In this document: in pieces, positions 22,910 to 34,894 of the stretch
Layout: each line of letters starts with the position of its first letter
How positions within the stretch are numbered: the stretch's first letter is position 1
Assembly (NCBI GenBank): GCA_021521415.1
Contig: JAIQDT010003781.1
Span: 1 to 64,000 of the forward strand
DNA from: Bidens hawaiensis
Taxonomy: Eukaryota; Streptophyta; Magnoliopsida; Asterales; Asteraceae
Length of the DNA: 64,000 nucleotides
Reading direction: 5' to 3'
Position numbers and translations under genes: made by a program
The notes under the pieces: model-generated
Seen by the model: the letters and a program-made list of their open reading frames with translations, nothing else
The model's database searches: none
What the model was told of the DNA's origin: nothing

Positions 22910-23633
22910 CATAGTTATTAGAAACTCCCGCTCTGTGTGTCTAGATCCATTTTTCAGGCGAGGCTCGATAAATGCGCTTCTAGTTCTTAGTTGGGCGCTT
23001 CGGCATTGTCTAGCTCGTCTAGGCAGAGAAGAGAAAATGATTGATCTTTGATATCGATTATACTTATCCTAATTTCGAAAAATTAAGAATTGGGCTTGAA
23101 GAATTAACCTGATTCCAACAAACATCGAAGCATGGAATTAGGGGTGCGGCATCAAGGCTGTACGATTGTAGAAAAGACTCACAAAAGGGAGCCATCTAAC
23201 TCATCGCTATATGAGTGAATAATTAAAGCCGAAGACTGGGGCTTTGTGCAACCAAGAAGGCGGCAGGAACCTGAGAAGATAAAATTCGAGCAAAGAAACG
23301 TGAGAGTGCGACTGAAACTTAGAACTAGGACAGGTCAAAAGAATTTCATTAAACACTTTGTTATTCAAGTTATGATATTACATTTGAATCTCGACCTTTT
23401 TTTTATTTATTTTTTTTATTTTTGGTGCTAGTTAGATGATATTAAATGTTATATAGTAGCTTTTGTTTATTTTATTTGAATAATAGTATTATTTTTTCGA
23501 TACATAATATATTTTTAATTTTTTTTTATTTAAGTATGTTTTTTTCTCATGGCCTGGTTTTTTTTTTTTTGCGCCTCGCACCTAGGCCCAGGCCTATGTG
23601 CCTAGAGTACAGCTTGCGCATTCGATAACTATG
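22910..23633. mobile_element. hAT-like MITE, TIR CATAGTTAT (copy 1)
   Basis: Ends CATAGTTATTAGAAACT on the left and TTCGATAACTATG on the right. Inner blocks such as TTTTCAGGCGAGGCTC, ATGCGCTTCTAG and TTAGATGATATTAAATG are shared with the copy at 51617-52076, in the same order. The flanks (CACGTGTC and TGTGTCAT) do not form a clean duplication. Non-coding. Confidence 0.72.
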
Positions 23634-23857
23634 TGTGTCATTACCGTACATGTACCGCGAAAAATCAAACCGAAACTATACAAAATGCAGGTATCATGAT
23701 GAACAGAACCAATGTCGACCAAACAACATAGGTACTTGTGTTGATGTTATCGGGACAATTACAAACGTTAATTTTTTTATTGTTTTCGTTGGCGTAAAAC
23801 ATGTATCGAGTGGTATTTTTCTCACTACTCGCAACTTTATGATTGTACTTCTATTTG

Positions 23858-24456
23858 ATTAGATATAAAGCTGTAAACGAACAGAATGAACACGGACAAG
23901 GCCTTGTTCATATTCGTTTGTAACTAAAATGATGTGTTCACCAACGGTTCATGAACGTTTACCGAACGATATTTTATGTTCGTGTTCGTTCATTAAGGAA
24001 ATGAATGTGCTCACCAACAGTTCACGAACACAAATAAAATCGGCGGAGCCTAGAGATTGAGATTGATGTATTCATCAATCTAAATGATGAGAAAGGAAAT
24101 GCGAACAATGCAAAAACGATGTGAGAATATGATTTCTTATTTTATGTTAGAGGTAACAAATTAAAAAATATAAAAATGTATAGATAAAATAAATAAATGT
24201 ATAAAAAGTAAAAAACTTTCATGAACAACATATACAAATGAACATGGATGACCGTTCGAAAACACATTACCAAACGTTCACGAACATAATTGAACGAACG
24301 GGGGCTTTGTTCATGTCTATTTGTTTAACTAATTGACCAAAAATCCTTGTTCATGTTCATTTATTAAATAAACGAACGAACATAAACGAACTTATCGCTT
24401 AACGGTTCACGATATGTTTGTTGAACGTTTAATTCGCTTCCGGCCCTAATTAGATA
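23858..24456. mobile_element. hAT-like non-autonomous element, AACGAAC type
   Basis: The element is 23866-24448, with imperfect ends TAAAGCTGTAAACGAAC and CGCTTCCGGCCCTA (TAGGGCCGG inverted). ATTAGATA occurs at both flanks (23858-23865, 24449-24456), an 8-bp TSD. The interior has many GTTCATG/AACGAAC inverted motifs. Related DNA lies in the centre of 5690-6803 and in intron 1 of the first profilin gene. Confidence 0.75.
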
Positions 24457-24544
24457 TCGTACTTTTTTAATGTTTTATGCTTATACACACTTCCTATGCG
24501 CAGCTAATTCCGTAACCACTGGTGAATTCAACATGGCATATCAC

Positions 24545-25436
24545 TAAGACCACTCCCATTAGCAAACTATACATGGTTTGTTTTACTATTTGAAATTAAA
24601 ATAAAAAATAAAAAATCAAAGAGATGGGCCAAACGGTTCACCATACCAACCTAGTTTGCAAACCCACTCACTACCATATGTCCTTATTTTATTGGACTTT
24701 TATTTAATTTGTTTTTTCTTTTCTTTATGTACTAATTAGTTTTAACTATAATATTGATTTTTTATAATAACTTTTATTAATTAAGTTTTTAAAAAAAATC
24801 TAAAAACATGGTCTTGTTCAGTTTATTTTTGTGAACACATCGGTATAAATTTTATTAAAAACAGAGTTTGTAAAAAAAATATACTTTTTAATATAAATTA
24901 AATATTGACCGGCGGCAAGAAGCTAAAGCGAAGATGATGAAAAAACTTTTCAATACTCTACGCAACGAGTTGGAAGCTTATTTGGTTATATGACCAATAG
25001 AGAAGCTCACATTGCTTTCAAAAACGATTTGGTTGAGCATATATGACAAAAAGTTGGCAATGGATGATTACGTAGTTTGTATCATTCGTTAGTTTAATTC
25101 ATATTTCATACGACGATTGTTATTTTGTTTATTTACTGTGTATTGAGTGTGTTTGATAAATATGTATATATATATATATTTATTTTTTATAAATATTTTA
25201 AATTCAATATATTTTTTATTTATTAAAAAAATATGTTTATATTTCTAGTCACTTTCAATAAAAAAACAACAATTATAAATTATATTTATTTAATAAAAAA
25301 ATAATGAAGGTTGGGTTGCTGATGAGTGTGAAAAGTTGGGTTTGGTTTGGTTTGGTTTGGTAGGTTGAAGAGAAATAAATTAATTTTATAATAAAGATTG
25401 GGTTGGGTTGGTTTGTGAACGGGATTAGTCAACTAA
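24545..25436 (+). mobile_element. PIF/Harbinger derivative with transposase tail relic
   Basis: The left end GACCACTCCCATTAGCAAAC resembles the inverse of the right end GTTTGTGAACGGGATTAGTC, and TAA occurs at both flanks (24545-24547, 25434-25436), the 3-bp target of this superfamily. A + strand patch from 24990 encodes MTNREAHIAFKNDLVEHI, then TGA where Trp is expected, then Gln-Lys-Val-Gly. This matches the C-terminal end of plant Harbinger transposases (L-x-E-H-I/L-W-x-x-x-G). The rest of the transposase is gone. Confidence 0.7.
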
Positions 25437-25515
25437 GGTGCAACTTCATGCTAGTTTATAGCGCTTTTTATACATATTCTAAAACCAATTTGTTCAATTA
25501 ATTTCAAGTGAAATT

Positions 25516-25665
25516 GGTGTAATACATGATGCACAGAAACCGTTTGATAAATGCCTCACAGAAATTTAACATTAACTATGGTGTAACATATAATGCTCAG
25601 AAACTGTTCGACGAAATGCGTTACAGAAATTTGATTACTTGGAAGTTGTTGTTAATTACACATAG
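25516..25665 (+). pseudogene. PPR-repeat gene fragment, internally duplicated
   Basis: 25580-25655 encodes Asn-AQKLFDEMRYRNLITW, the signature of a plant pentatricopeptide repeat (A-x-K-L-F-D-E-M-x-x-R-N-L-x-T/S-W). A degenerate copy of the same stretch precedes it from 25516, so a unit of about 64 bp is tandemly duplicated. Stops and a short length show it is a relic. Confidence 0.6.
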
Positions 25666-25852
25666 ATGAGGGGCTTCTAGTCGCAACGTAATTGTTTATT
25701 TTAGTTTCTCATTCACCATTGTTGAGTTCTTAAACATTGCATTGCGTCTATGGTGATTATTGTTCAAGGATTCTAAAGTTAGGGTTTATAATGGTGGAAT
25801 TAGGGAAGATGATAAATTAAGGAAGAAATTGATATTGTATGATGAAATTGTA

Positions 25853-26517
25853 GTTTAACACGGGGCTGGCTCAACGATTTTAGAGGCCTAAATCGAAATG
25901 AGATTTGTGGCCCTTTCATTACAATTGTGAATAAAAACAAAACAAAAAAAACGCTTAGAACTGGTCTCGAACTCATGACGGCCTGACCTACAGATAAGCA
26001 ACGCATAAAGTTACCACAAGACCAAAACATAATTTCGAGTTTACTCTACCCATTATAATATATCTATATTTAATGTTTTTTTTTTGTTTTTGGAATTTGG
26101 AGGCCGTAACTAGAGGTGCACAAGCTAACCGGTTAACCGATTCCTAACCGGAAACCTAACCGGTTAGTAACCGGCCCACCACTAACCGGTTTATACCCAG
26201 TTCTAACCGCCGGTTAGAAACCGGTTTATATTATTGATCTCCGAAACCGGTTGACCGAACTGGTTATTTTTTTTTAAAAACTAGTTTTTACCGGTTAATC
26301 GGTTCGGTTATACCCAAAACCTATACTGGGTATGGTTTCTTGTCTCAAAACCGGTTGTTACCCGACCCGATTAACCGGTCTAACCGGTTATTTGACCGTT
26401 GACCAATAACCAGTTTTGAAAATAACCGATTTTCAACTAACCGGTTTGTGCACCATTAGCCGTAGCTAAGTGTGAGCCTAAAGTCCTTGCTTGATTTTGG
26501 CCAGCCCTTGTTTAACC
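25853..26517. mobile_element. hAT-like element (outer) with nested MITE
   Basis: Outer element about 25861-26509, with ends GGGGCTGGC and GCCAGCCC. Flanks GTTTAACA and GTTTAACC (25853-25860, 26510-26517) match at 7 of 8. On the minus strand near 25962-26027 there is a tRNA-like segment (TGGTCTTGTGGTAAC and GAGTTCGAGACC), probably a SINE head caught in the element. It is interrupted by the MITE at 26111-26458. Confidence 0.65.
26103..26466. mobile_element. hAT-like MITE, TIR TAGAGGTGCACAA (nested)
   Basis: The element is 26111-26458. Left end TAGAGGTGCACAAGC, right end GTTTGTGCACCATTA. Flanks GCCGTAAC and GCCGTAGC match at 7 of 8. The interior is an array of AACCGGTTA motifs. Same end family as 2281-2608, with a different internal array. 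Confidence 0.8.
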
Positions 26518-26552
26518 GAATCCTATTGATTCTTTTTTTTGTTAGTTATATC

Positions 26553-27324
26553 ATGGGAAAGACGAAAACTCTTCATTCTTTTTTCAAAAGAAAGGATGAT
26601 GAACAAGAGAGTAAACGTCACAAAGCTTCTACAAATGAGCCGGTTAGTTATGAAGCTCCACAACCACAGTCAAATACTCATGAAGTCGATCTTAACCAAG
26701 AAAATCAACAAGAAAAGCATGGTAATTCTGAAGCTTTACAACCACAGTCAAATACTAATGAAGTGCATCTTATCCAAGAAAAGCATGGTAATTATGAAGC
26801 TCCACAACTGCAGTCAAATACCAGTGAAGTGGATCTTAACAATTTAGAAAGAGACCCGGCTAAACGAAAACCAATGTGGGAGTATCCAGTTAATTTAAGG
26901 GAACAAATAAGACAGGCTTATCTTTCTTTAGGAGCTTACCAAATACATCTTAATGAGTATCAAGATAAAGGTTCAAAGAAGCATACTCGTAGGTTCCAAT
27001 ATGCTTGGTTCAATTGGTTCCAAAATTGGTTAGAGTATTCTCCAAGAACACATGCTGCTTATTGTTTTCTGTGTTATTTATTTAATGATAAACCAAGCGT
27101 GGGGCACGGGTTACGATTCATTTACAGTTAAAGGATTTGACACCTGGAATAAAGTTAACGGGAAAAACTATGCATTCTTGAAGCACATGAAATCTTCACA
27201 ACATAGAAATTCTATGGTATTCGGTGAAAACTTGTTGAACCAGGCAACGCACATTGAAAACTTTATGCGTATTGAGTCTGCCCCCCGTGTGTTCGTCCAA
27301 GCCTCGCCACTGGTTTATGAATGA
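26553..27324 (+). pseudogene. TTF-type hAT transposase, N-terminal fragment (zinc finger MYM-type 1-like)
   Basis: The ATG at 26553 opens MGKTKTLHSFFKRKDDEQES, the usual start of plant TTF-type zinc finger proteins with an hAT dimerisation domain. A stretch of about 25 residues containing APQPQSNTHEVDLNQE is repeated three times. The TTF domain follows (RFQYAWFNWFQNWLEYS, AAYCFLCYLF). Near 27105 the frame shifts by one base into the frame that carries FTVKGFDTWNKVNGK and FLKHMKSSQHRN, which ends at a stop at 27322-27324. The catalytic and dimerisation regions, several hundred residues, are missing. It is a truncated, frameshifted copy. Confidence 0.8.
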
Positions 27325-28477
27325 AGATGGCTCATCAGATTATAACACACAGTAAGCTTTACCATCTCATCTGCAAAAAAATTGCAAATTGCAATATATT
27401 GAGCTCTAGTCAAATTTGAATATTGGCAGTGCATTAATAGTTTCTACTTATCACACTTTTGCATGAAAATAAGGCATATAATATTGGTTTTACGTTTTAA
27501 CCGGAAGTTTCAAATTTCAATCCTCCTACATTCATGCGTTCATTCCTTTTAATTAAGTTTTCAAACAGCTGCAAATTTTTTCTTATATAAATTAGAAAAA
27601 TCTTTTGATTTCGTGTCACATATATATCTATCTATTAGTTTTTGTTTTACAATCTGAGTAGGGGTGGCAAATGGGCTGGGTCGAAAGGTTTAGGGTTGAA
27701 ACGGGTTAGGGCCAGAATGGGTCAATTAAAAACGGGTTATTTTGGTTTGTGTCGGAATGGGTCTGGGTCAAATGGGTTGGGTTGGAACGGGTCTGGGCTA
27801 GAACGGATTGAGATAAAAAACCCCAAAAAAATCAAAATAAATAATTAAAAAATCATAACTCAAAATATAAATAAAAAAAAAGTAAAAAAACTAAAATGTT
27901 TCCTCCGTTGTCCTCGTTCGAGAAAATATAAAAAAACCCCAAGAAATCGAACCAAACCCGAGAAAGTCGAGGAAAACGAAGCATTAAACCAAAACCGAAC
28001 CAAGCCGCTTGAAACCGAAAAAATCGATCAAAACGAAACTAAAAAACAGATTATCTGAGTGAATAAGATACTGACATACTGTGATATAAAGTTTTCTGAA
28101 ATTGGAATAATTTGTTATAGCAATATTAGTGTGATTCAATATAATCTGGATATAACTAGTCTTTTGTTTCTTTTTCATGCATAGAATTGCCGAGGACACA
28201 CTTAACTCAAAATGGATTCATGTTTTTGGAGGCTATATGTCGCCTATAAACGATGCATTCTAGAAGTATGTGATAATTTCCTGTAGCATTACTTTATTAA
28301 GTCAAGACATATAAAAACAAAATGAATGCGTTTTGCTTGTTGATGGAATTAGTTGCAGACTTGCAGTGTCTTGATAATATTAAATGTAACCTTCAGCCTT
28401 AGTGACTTTTCACCAGATATATCAGTAGTGCCTAGTTGCTTACATGTATCTGCATGCCTAAGTGTGTGACAAACCAA
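27325..28477. other. Intergenic with a GGGTT-rich element remnant
   Basis: About 27658-27810 is a GGGTCGGGTT/AATGGGTT-rich patch opening TAGGGGTGGCAAATGGG, the usual start of a hAT-like non-autonomous element; no matching right end was found. The rest is unremarkable. Confidence 0.45.
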
Positions 28478-28975
28478 TGTTCTAAAAAACGGTTTATACA
28501 GGCCGGTAATACTGGTTATACTGGTTGCCACTCACTAACCCGGTACATTTTAGCCCGGTAAATTGGGCGAATGTAGTTTGAATAGCCAGAATTACCGGTT
28601 TAAGCACAAGATAAAATTTTCGGTTTAGACTCTAGACAAAGACATTTCGCAGCCCATCCATGAACCATTTACCACCCGCTTTTAAGTTTCAATCTAGCAG
28701 CCTTCGATTAATTTACCATTGAATCAAATTGCTCTCAATATTGCCATCGAGCAACTTAAGGATTATCTTTTAATGAAGGATTAACATTTAGAGTATTTAT
28801 TATTATGGAATCATGTGCTTTTGGATTATTTTTTAGTTGAAGTTGTATTTTTATGTAATTATAGGTTTAACTAGTCAAACCGGTTGAACCGTCCAGCACA
28901 ACCAGTTGTACCATATCTAAGCCCAACCTAGTACGGTTAAAAAACTGGTTTTCAAAACGTCACGGACAGATTTGA
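28478..28975. mobile_element. Degenerate MITE, CCGGTT type
   Basis: The left part (AATGTTCTAAAAAACGGTT) and right part (AACTGGTTTTCAAAACGT) are imperfect inverted repeats, and CCGGT/ACCGG motifs are concentrated at both ends. No TSD is recognised. Similar ends occur in the OXS3 intron (56740 and 58115). Confidence 0.45.
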
Positions 28976-29512
28976 TCATATTTAAAATGTAGTTGTATCA
29001 TAGTAATATTGATGTGAATTTTCACTATAAATAAAATTAGAAATAATATTTCTATAGTACCAAGTTTTTATTTGATTTGATTTGATTAATGTGTGTGTAT
29101 GAGTATATACAAAGATTGTATTTCACGGAGTTTGTCGGTGAAATATTTGACATCAGATGAAGTTGTTGACTACATTAAACGAAACCAACTTTACAGAACA
29201 AGACATAAATGAAGGTGGTTGGATAATAAGTTAAAACGGACCACTTGGCTAATAAGTTAAAACTGTAACTTTATGTATTCAGATATGTAGATTCTGTATT
29301 TATTTACGGTCTTATTTGTCACTATCATCAATAAACATGTGTATGATTACTCATTAACGGGCATGTTGACATGATAATTCAATCTGATTACGACACGTTT
29401 AACTCTGTGTTTCATTTACTCAAGCATTAACACAAACATGTTTAATAAACGAGTTACTTGACAGTTGACACATGTTTAACACGGTTAAATATAATTAGTT
29501 CAATCTCGTGAA
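28976..29512. other. Intergenic, nothing recognised
   Basis: AT-rich DNA without structure that I could see. Confidence 0.4.
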
Positions 29513-29950
29513 TAGGGGTGCAAACTGTTTGAGCTGAGCCCGAGCCTTACTCTATTGGAGCTTGGCTAGTCAGGCTTTTCTGAAGCTCGAGCTTGGCTAG
29601 ATTTGAGCTTGTGTTTTTGGGAACGAGCGTGGCTCGTATACGTAAATTGAAGCTCGACTTGGCTCGAGCTAATTTGGACCAAAACCTTAGACGAACCTGA
29701 GCACGGCTCGAGCTCAGACTCGATAACTAAACAAGTTTGGCTCATATACATAAATTGAAGCTCAACTTGGCTCGAGCTAATTTGACCAAAACCTTAGACA
29801 AGCCTAAGCACGGCCCGAGCTCAGACTCGATAACTAAATGAGCTTTGTTTGAGGCTTGACTTGGGCTCGATAAGGTTCGGCTCATTTCAAGCTTTTTTAT
29901 CAACCCAATCTCGAGTATCACCTGAGAGGCTTGGCTCGTTTGCATCTCTA
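29513..29950. mobile_element. hAT-like element, GAGCTTGGCTCG type
   Basis: Begins TAGGGGTGCAAACTG and ends CGTTTGCATCTCTA, imperfect inverted ends. The interior has repeated GCTCGAGCTTGGCTCG motifs and a tandem duplication of about 110 bp (29650-29735 against 29755-29840). The minus-strand open frames here read the repeat and are not genes. No TSD was seen. Confidence 0.6.
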
Positions 29951-30687
29951 AGCATAAATGAGACACCAAAACAGTTTTAACACAATTAAATATAAGCAAT
30001 TCAATAAAACGGGATGACATGGCATGTTTAACATAACTCACTTAACATGGTCAATAAATAACAAGAAGCACACACAATAAAACAGAAGTAATCCAAAAGC
30101 TATGAAATATGTAATTAAGAATTTATGAAATATGTAATGCATGCCAATTTGCTGAAGGGTCTTAAACATGGAGTTTATTTGGTCGATATCAGAATCAAAC
30201 CGAACCGAATTATTGCAAAAACCAACATAAAATTTTGTTTCATGTAGGTTTTCGACCTAATAAACCGAATGATATTTTTGGTATTCTCTTTGTTTTAGAA
30301 AAATACCATTATTTTATTTTATTATTAAATTTGGTTAGCTTAATCAAGATTGGACTAAAGCTGAAATTAAATGCTTGGGGACAAAACTTAAATAATCATT
30401 ATTCAATTTATTCGGTTTGAACATAACTCAAAATTTTCAAACCGTTCTTTTCGGTTTCAGCCAAAATCCGTATGTAATTCGATTTATCTGTAAACGATTT
30501 TGGTTTAACTGGTTTGAGATCGCATGATAAACACCCATTATATACGCTTTTAATCGTATAATTAACATGTCGATTCTTAAAAAACGATACTCAATATACA
30601 ATCAAGTGACACCAATTATATACGAGCCATAAAAGTATCGAGTAATTACATAAAACCATTTATCTACATTGTTTAATGGCTATTTTG

Positions 30688-30744
<57 letters not shown>

Positions 30745-30924
30745 CTTGTGTTGTAAATAATTACGAATGGAAGTCCATAATTACAGGTGACTGAATGGAT
30801 CCAAACAATTGGCAATAGCGAGAAGCCCGCTAACGATCAACATCATCTTGTCTCTTCAAATTAACCCATCAAATACAAATTTTTAACACTTGCAATATTT
30901 ATCCTAACACAAAACTGTGTCAAC
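29951..30924. other. Upstream region of profilin 1 with ATA microsatellite
   Basis: About 30170-30530 holds another TTCGGTTT/AAACCGAA-rich degenerate element. A (TAA)n microsatellite of about 20 units lies at 30688-30742. The 5' UTR of profilin 1 probably starts in 30840-30900; no unambiguous TATA box was found. Confidence 0.5.
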
Positions 30925-32990
30925 ATGTCGTGGCAAACTTACGTGGATGAACATTTGATGTGTGACATTGAAGGTACTGGTCAGCATCTCGCATCCGCCG
31001 CTATCTTTGGTACCGATGGCACCGTCTGGGCTAAGAGCGCTTCTTTCCCTCAGGTTAGTTCGTTAAGCATTTAGCAGGCAAACCAACGGTTCCCTAAGGC
31101 CTAGTGAAACGAAATTTATTGTTATTGAACGGTTCGTGGGCACAAACAATGTTGTGGGTAATGGAGGATTGTTAGTGCCAAGTTTTTTTAAAATTTATAT
31201 TCATAATCTAATTTTACATATAAATTAATCACATAACAAAAATAATGCTCGTATAGATTTTTGTTATATAGTTAACAATTTTGCTAAATTATGTAATGAT
31301 GAGATTAGAAATGTAATTAATTTCATGTAAAAGAAAAAACTTTTAATGAACAAACATAAATAAACATATATCAATAAACAGAAAGGGACGTTAGCGAACG
31401 CCTTCTCTAATGCTCACGAACACAATTGAGCATAGATGGCCTTTTCTTGTGTTCGTCCAATTACAAAATCGAACGAAATTTCTTGTTTATGTTCATTCAT
31501 TTATTAAACAAACGAACATAAACAAACTTCTCGCCAAATAGTTCACGAACAAATCGCCAAACGTTCGGTTCGTCTACAGCCCTAGTTGTATGCAATTAGG
31601 ATTTATGGCGCAGCCAAGTTTGCTTGAAAAAACTGGTTCGGTTTGTAAATGAGCCTAGCTTAAGTCAAGGTAAGCTAAGCTTGCTCATTTGTTTGGCTCG
31701 TTAAATTAAATCCAAAATTTTATAGGTATAAATTATAACCCAAATTTTAATATACTTATATTATGTGTGCGTTATAAACACTAAATTTTGTTTCTATACA
31801 TTTATAGAAGTTTCAAATAAAAAAACAAGTCAAACTTCAACTAACTTGAGATTTTTACAAGCCAAACTCGAGCTAAGCATCTCAGCTATATAAGCGAGCC
31901 TAGCTAGCTTGACTCGGTTTGTAAACGAGTTGGGTCAAGCCAAACCTGGTGTGGCTCGATCCTTTACAACCCTACAAGTAATAATGTTTTTATAACGGGA
32001 CGCTGATGGTCTAACCGATTTGAAAAACCAAATGATATGTATAATATAAAAGTTTAAAATAAAACATAAATCAATTTGCAATGCTAATAAAACATCCAGA
32101 ATAGAAATAAGAGTATGGAGACAGAATTAGTAAATGAAGCACACCATAACCAGGCGGCCTAAACGAAGTTGTTTTGTTCAAGAGTACTCAACTGGACCGG
32201 TTGTGTAGGCAGTTCCCTTTTGACTAGTCCAATCAACTGGTCCGGTCCGATCTTTAGAACACGGGGTGTAAGAGAGTTTTTAGACCACAGGGTTTGATAC
32301 TTACTATGGCTATCTTTATATTGCACATCAACTTCACATGCTATATACTCGCTTCATGCATTATGTTGTGCAGTTTAAACCTGACGAGATTAATGCTATC
32401 ATCAAAGAATTCGGTGAACCAGGTACTCTTGCCCCAACTGGTCTATTCCTAGCGGGTGCAAAGTACATGGTGATTCAAGGCGAGCCTGGAGCTGCCATTC
32501 GTGGAAAAAAGGTAACAAAAACGGGATTTACAAAATATCCAAAAGAGCCATCTTAATGCCATAACCTTCATACAAAAAACAAGTCCATCATTTCATCATT
32601 TTTAACCTGAAATACCATATCTTCCGAAATTTCTTTGGTAATCGTGAGAACTCCTTAGTGCAAAACTCACGGAACCCTATTAATACTCTGCTAATCAGTG
32701 AGATATTTTTGTTTGTTTGGCCACTTAACTTTTTGTATCTTGTTTCTCTTATGTACATAAAACAATTGCCAAACTTGTTGCTCAATTAATGGGACATTTT
32801 AGTGGCGGCAATATGGACATGTCTGGTTGGATATCGGGACTAAATAGATTAGAACTATAAAAGTTTTTTAGGGTATGGATTTGATCGTGTTAATCTGAAA
32901 TACTTTTTGTCCAAAATTCAATTCTTGAAAACTTTTCATAATAAATAATGTCTTAGACGTGATTAAAAAAACGTATTATTTGAGTAAGAA

Positions 32991-33042
<52 letters not shown>

Positions 33043-33486
33043 AAAATAAATTGGGAAGCTTTAAGAGTTAAGAATACTAGTTTTGCGACGACATGCTAAA
33101 TCAATCTTTTGTATTATAACCAATTTGACTCTGGACTCTAGTGACCCATTGCCATCTTTAGCATTAATTATATGTTCATTTCAGAGACCAAAAGACGGGT
33201 GAGTAAATAATTGGGACAATATGAGTAATTTCTCAAAAGTTGGGATGAAATGTGAAATTCTGGCTTATCACATAACCATCTATGTAATTTACTCTTATGT
33301 TTATATTTGAAGATGCTTAAATATAGACAAAATACCTATTTAAATTCACAGGGAGCTGGAGGGATCTGCATCAAGAAAACCGGTCAAGCCATGTTGTTTG
33401 GCATCTATGAAGAGCCGGTGGCTCCTGGTCAATGCAACAAGGTTGTGGAAGGGCTGGGAGATTATCTTGTGGATCAAGGCATGTAA
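30925..33486 (+). CDS. Profilin, pollen type (133 aa), three exons
   Basis: Coding exons 30925-31053, 32374-32511 and 33352-33486, joined by two phase-0 GT-AG introns, give 133 aa. This is the standard plant profilin structure, with introns after Gln43 and Lys89. Exon 1 opens [15 protein letters not shown] (N-terminal helix, poly-Pro contact), exon 2 holds [18 protein letters not shown] and IRGKK (actin/PIP2 contact region), and exon 3 has [11 protein letters not shown] and ends [10 protein letters not shown]. Profilin binds G-actin, polyproline and PIP2, controlling actin filament assembly in the cytoplasm. The two-residue GTG insertion after IEG and the GAGGICIKK wording are typical of pollen profilins, including composite pollen allergens; class assignment is from memory. 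Intron 1 has grown by transposon insertion. Confidence 0.97.
31090..31985. repeat. Degenerate hAT-like elements in profilin 1 intron 1
   Basis: About 31110-31590 is an AACGAAC/GTTCGTT-rich patch ending GTTCGTCTACAGCCCTA, the right-end type of the element at 23866-24448. About 31610-31975 is a GAGCCTAGCTTG-rich patch ending CTTTACAACCCTA. Both are old; no TSD was found. Confidence 0.5.
32997..33039. repeat. TA microsatellite in profilin 1 intron 2
   Basis: About 21 uninterrupted TA units. Confidence 0.9.
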
Positions 33487-34894
33487 TCCACATTATTATC
33501 ATTACTGGAAGTACTTCTTAAAGGGTACACATTTTGAATATAAATACGACTTAGGTTTTTACATTTTGGTGTGTTTTAGTCTTTAAAGCGTGCAAAAACC
33601 ATTTTATCTACTGTTTTATTCGAAGATATGATCTTCGGGTCCTTGTTACATATCAGTTTCTGTTTATCGTTATTAACGAATCTATAAGTTCAATAAGTTG
33701 GTCTATGTTTATGATCCCATTGTGTTTCATAATTTCATATCTTTGTGGATTGCTTGAAATGGAATTTTTTTATTTATGTTCATTGGTTCGGTTACTTCTT
33801 CACAATTATTTATACAATGATAGCTTAAAAGTAACTAAACAAGTTGGCACAATAGAAAGAAAGAAAGAAAGAAAGAGATTGCAAAGCAAAGGTGGAATAT
33901 ATGATGGTCCACCCACAATATCAATGGCTTTTTAAGAACACATGGCAATGGTAGCAAATGTGTCCATTCCATCTTTATAGCTTTTGCATTATAGGTCTAG
34001 TGTTTTAAAGGATATAAATAATTGAGTTGTTAACTACAATAGTTCTAATATCACTAAGAGCATCTATAATCCTATCCTACAAACATCCACTAACATAACG
34101 TAGGCGACTTGCAAAACCTACGAACTTTCATAAACGTTACTAGTCACATATCATATCAACAGTCCATTCATCTTTTACAAACGTCCTTTCATTTTCCACA
34201 TAATCACACCACAATATACATTTAACTTTTGTAATCAAGATTTAAAGTTGCACAATTTGAATATTACATAATAAGTTGATAAAAACATGATTAAGTTTGC
34301 AAACTTTAAAATTGTGTAAAGTTTATAAAAGGTTTACAATTTTTATAAGTTTATGATTTTCTTTTCATCTTTTAAATTCTTAAAAAAAATAAGCATAGCT
34401 CATTCTAACTAAGTCTATACTAAACAAGAAATGCAGGTATTATGCAAACAATACAAAAGGCTAACAGAACTTAAAATTAGCAAACAATAAAATAATTAGT
34501 GTTTTGATATTGTTGGTACAAACTACAATCGTAATAATCATTTTGCTATAAACCGTTATACATTATGACCTTAATTTATCTTAGTTTGTATGTTAAAATG
34601 TACTTTTTAAAAACATTGTCTGTTAGACATCATTCTTCCTCGTCAAAATGGTTGTAAGAAGATTTTGTTGAGTAAATTTCATTGAATGAATGAAACGAGC
34701 AATTGCAAGAACTCTGATAGTTCAAACTTCATGACAACGAACTATCAGAGTTTCTGTTTAGTCTTTTGTTGATAACACATAAAACAACCACTAATTAACT
34801 AACTAAAAGAGTGAGCATAATATGAGAGTTCATTTCAATTCATTCGATGCATATTACACACATACATAACCAATATACTTAAATATACTATATC
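33487..34894. other. Profilin 1 3' flank and intergenic DNA
   Basis: Probable 3' UTR up to about 33750, then AT-rich DNA with a (GAAA)n run near 33856-33877. No gene seen. Confidence 0.45.
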
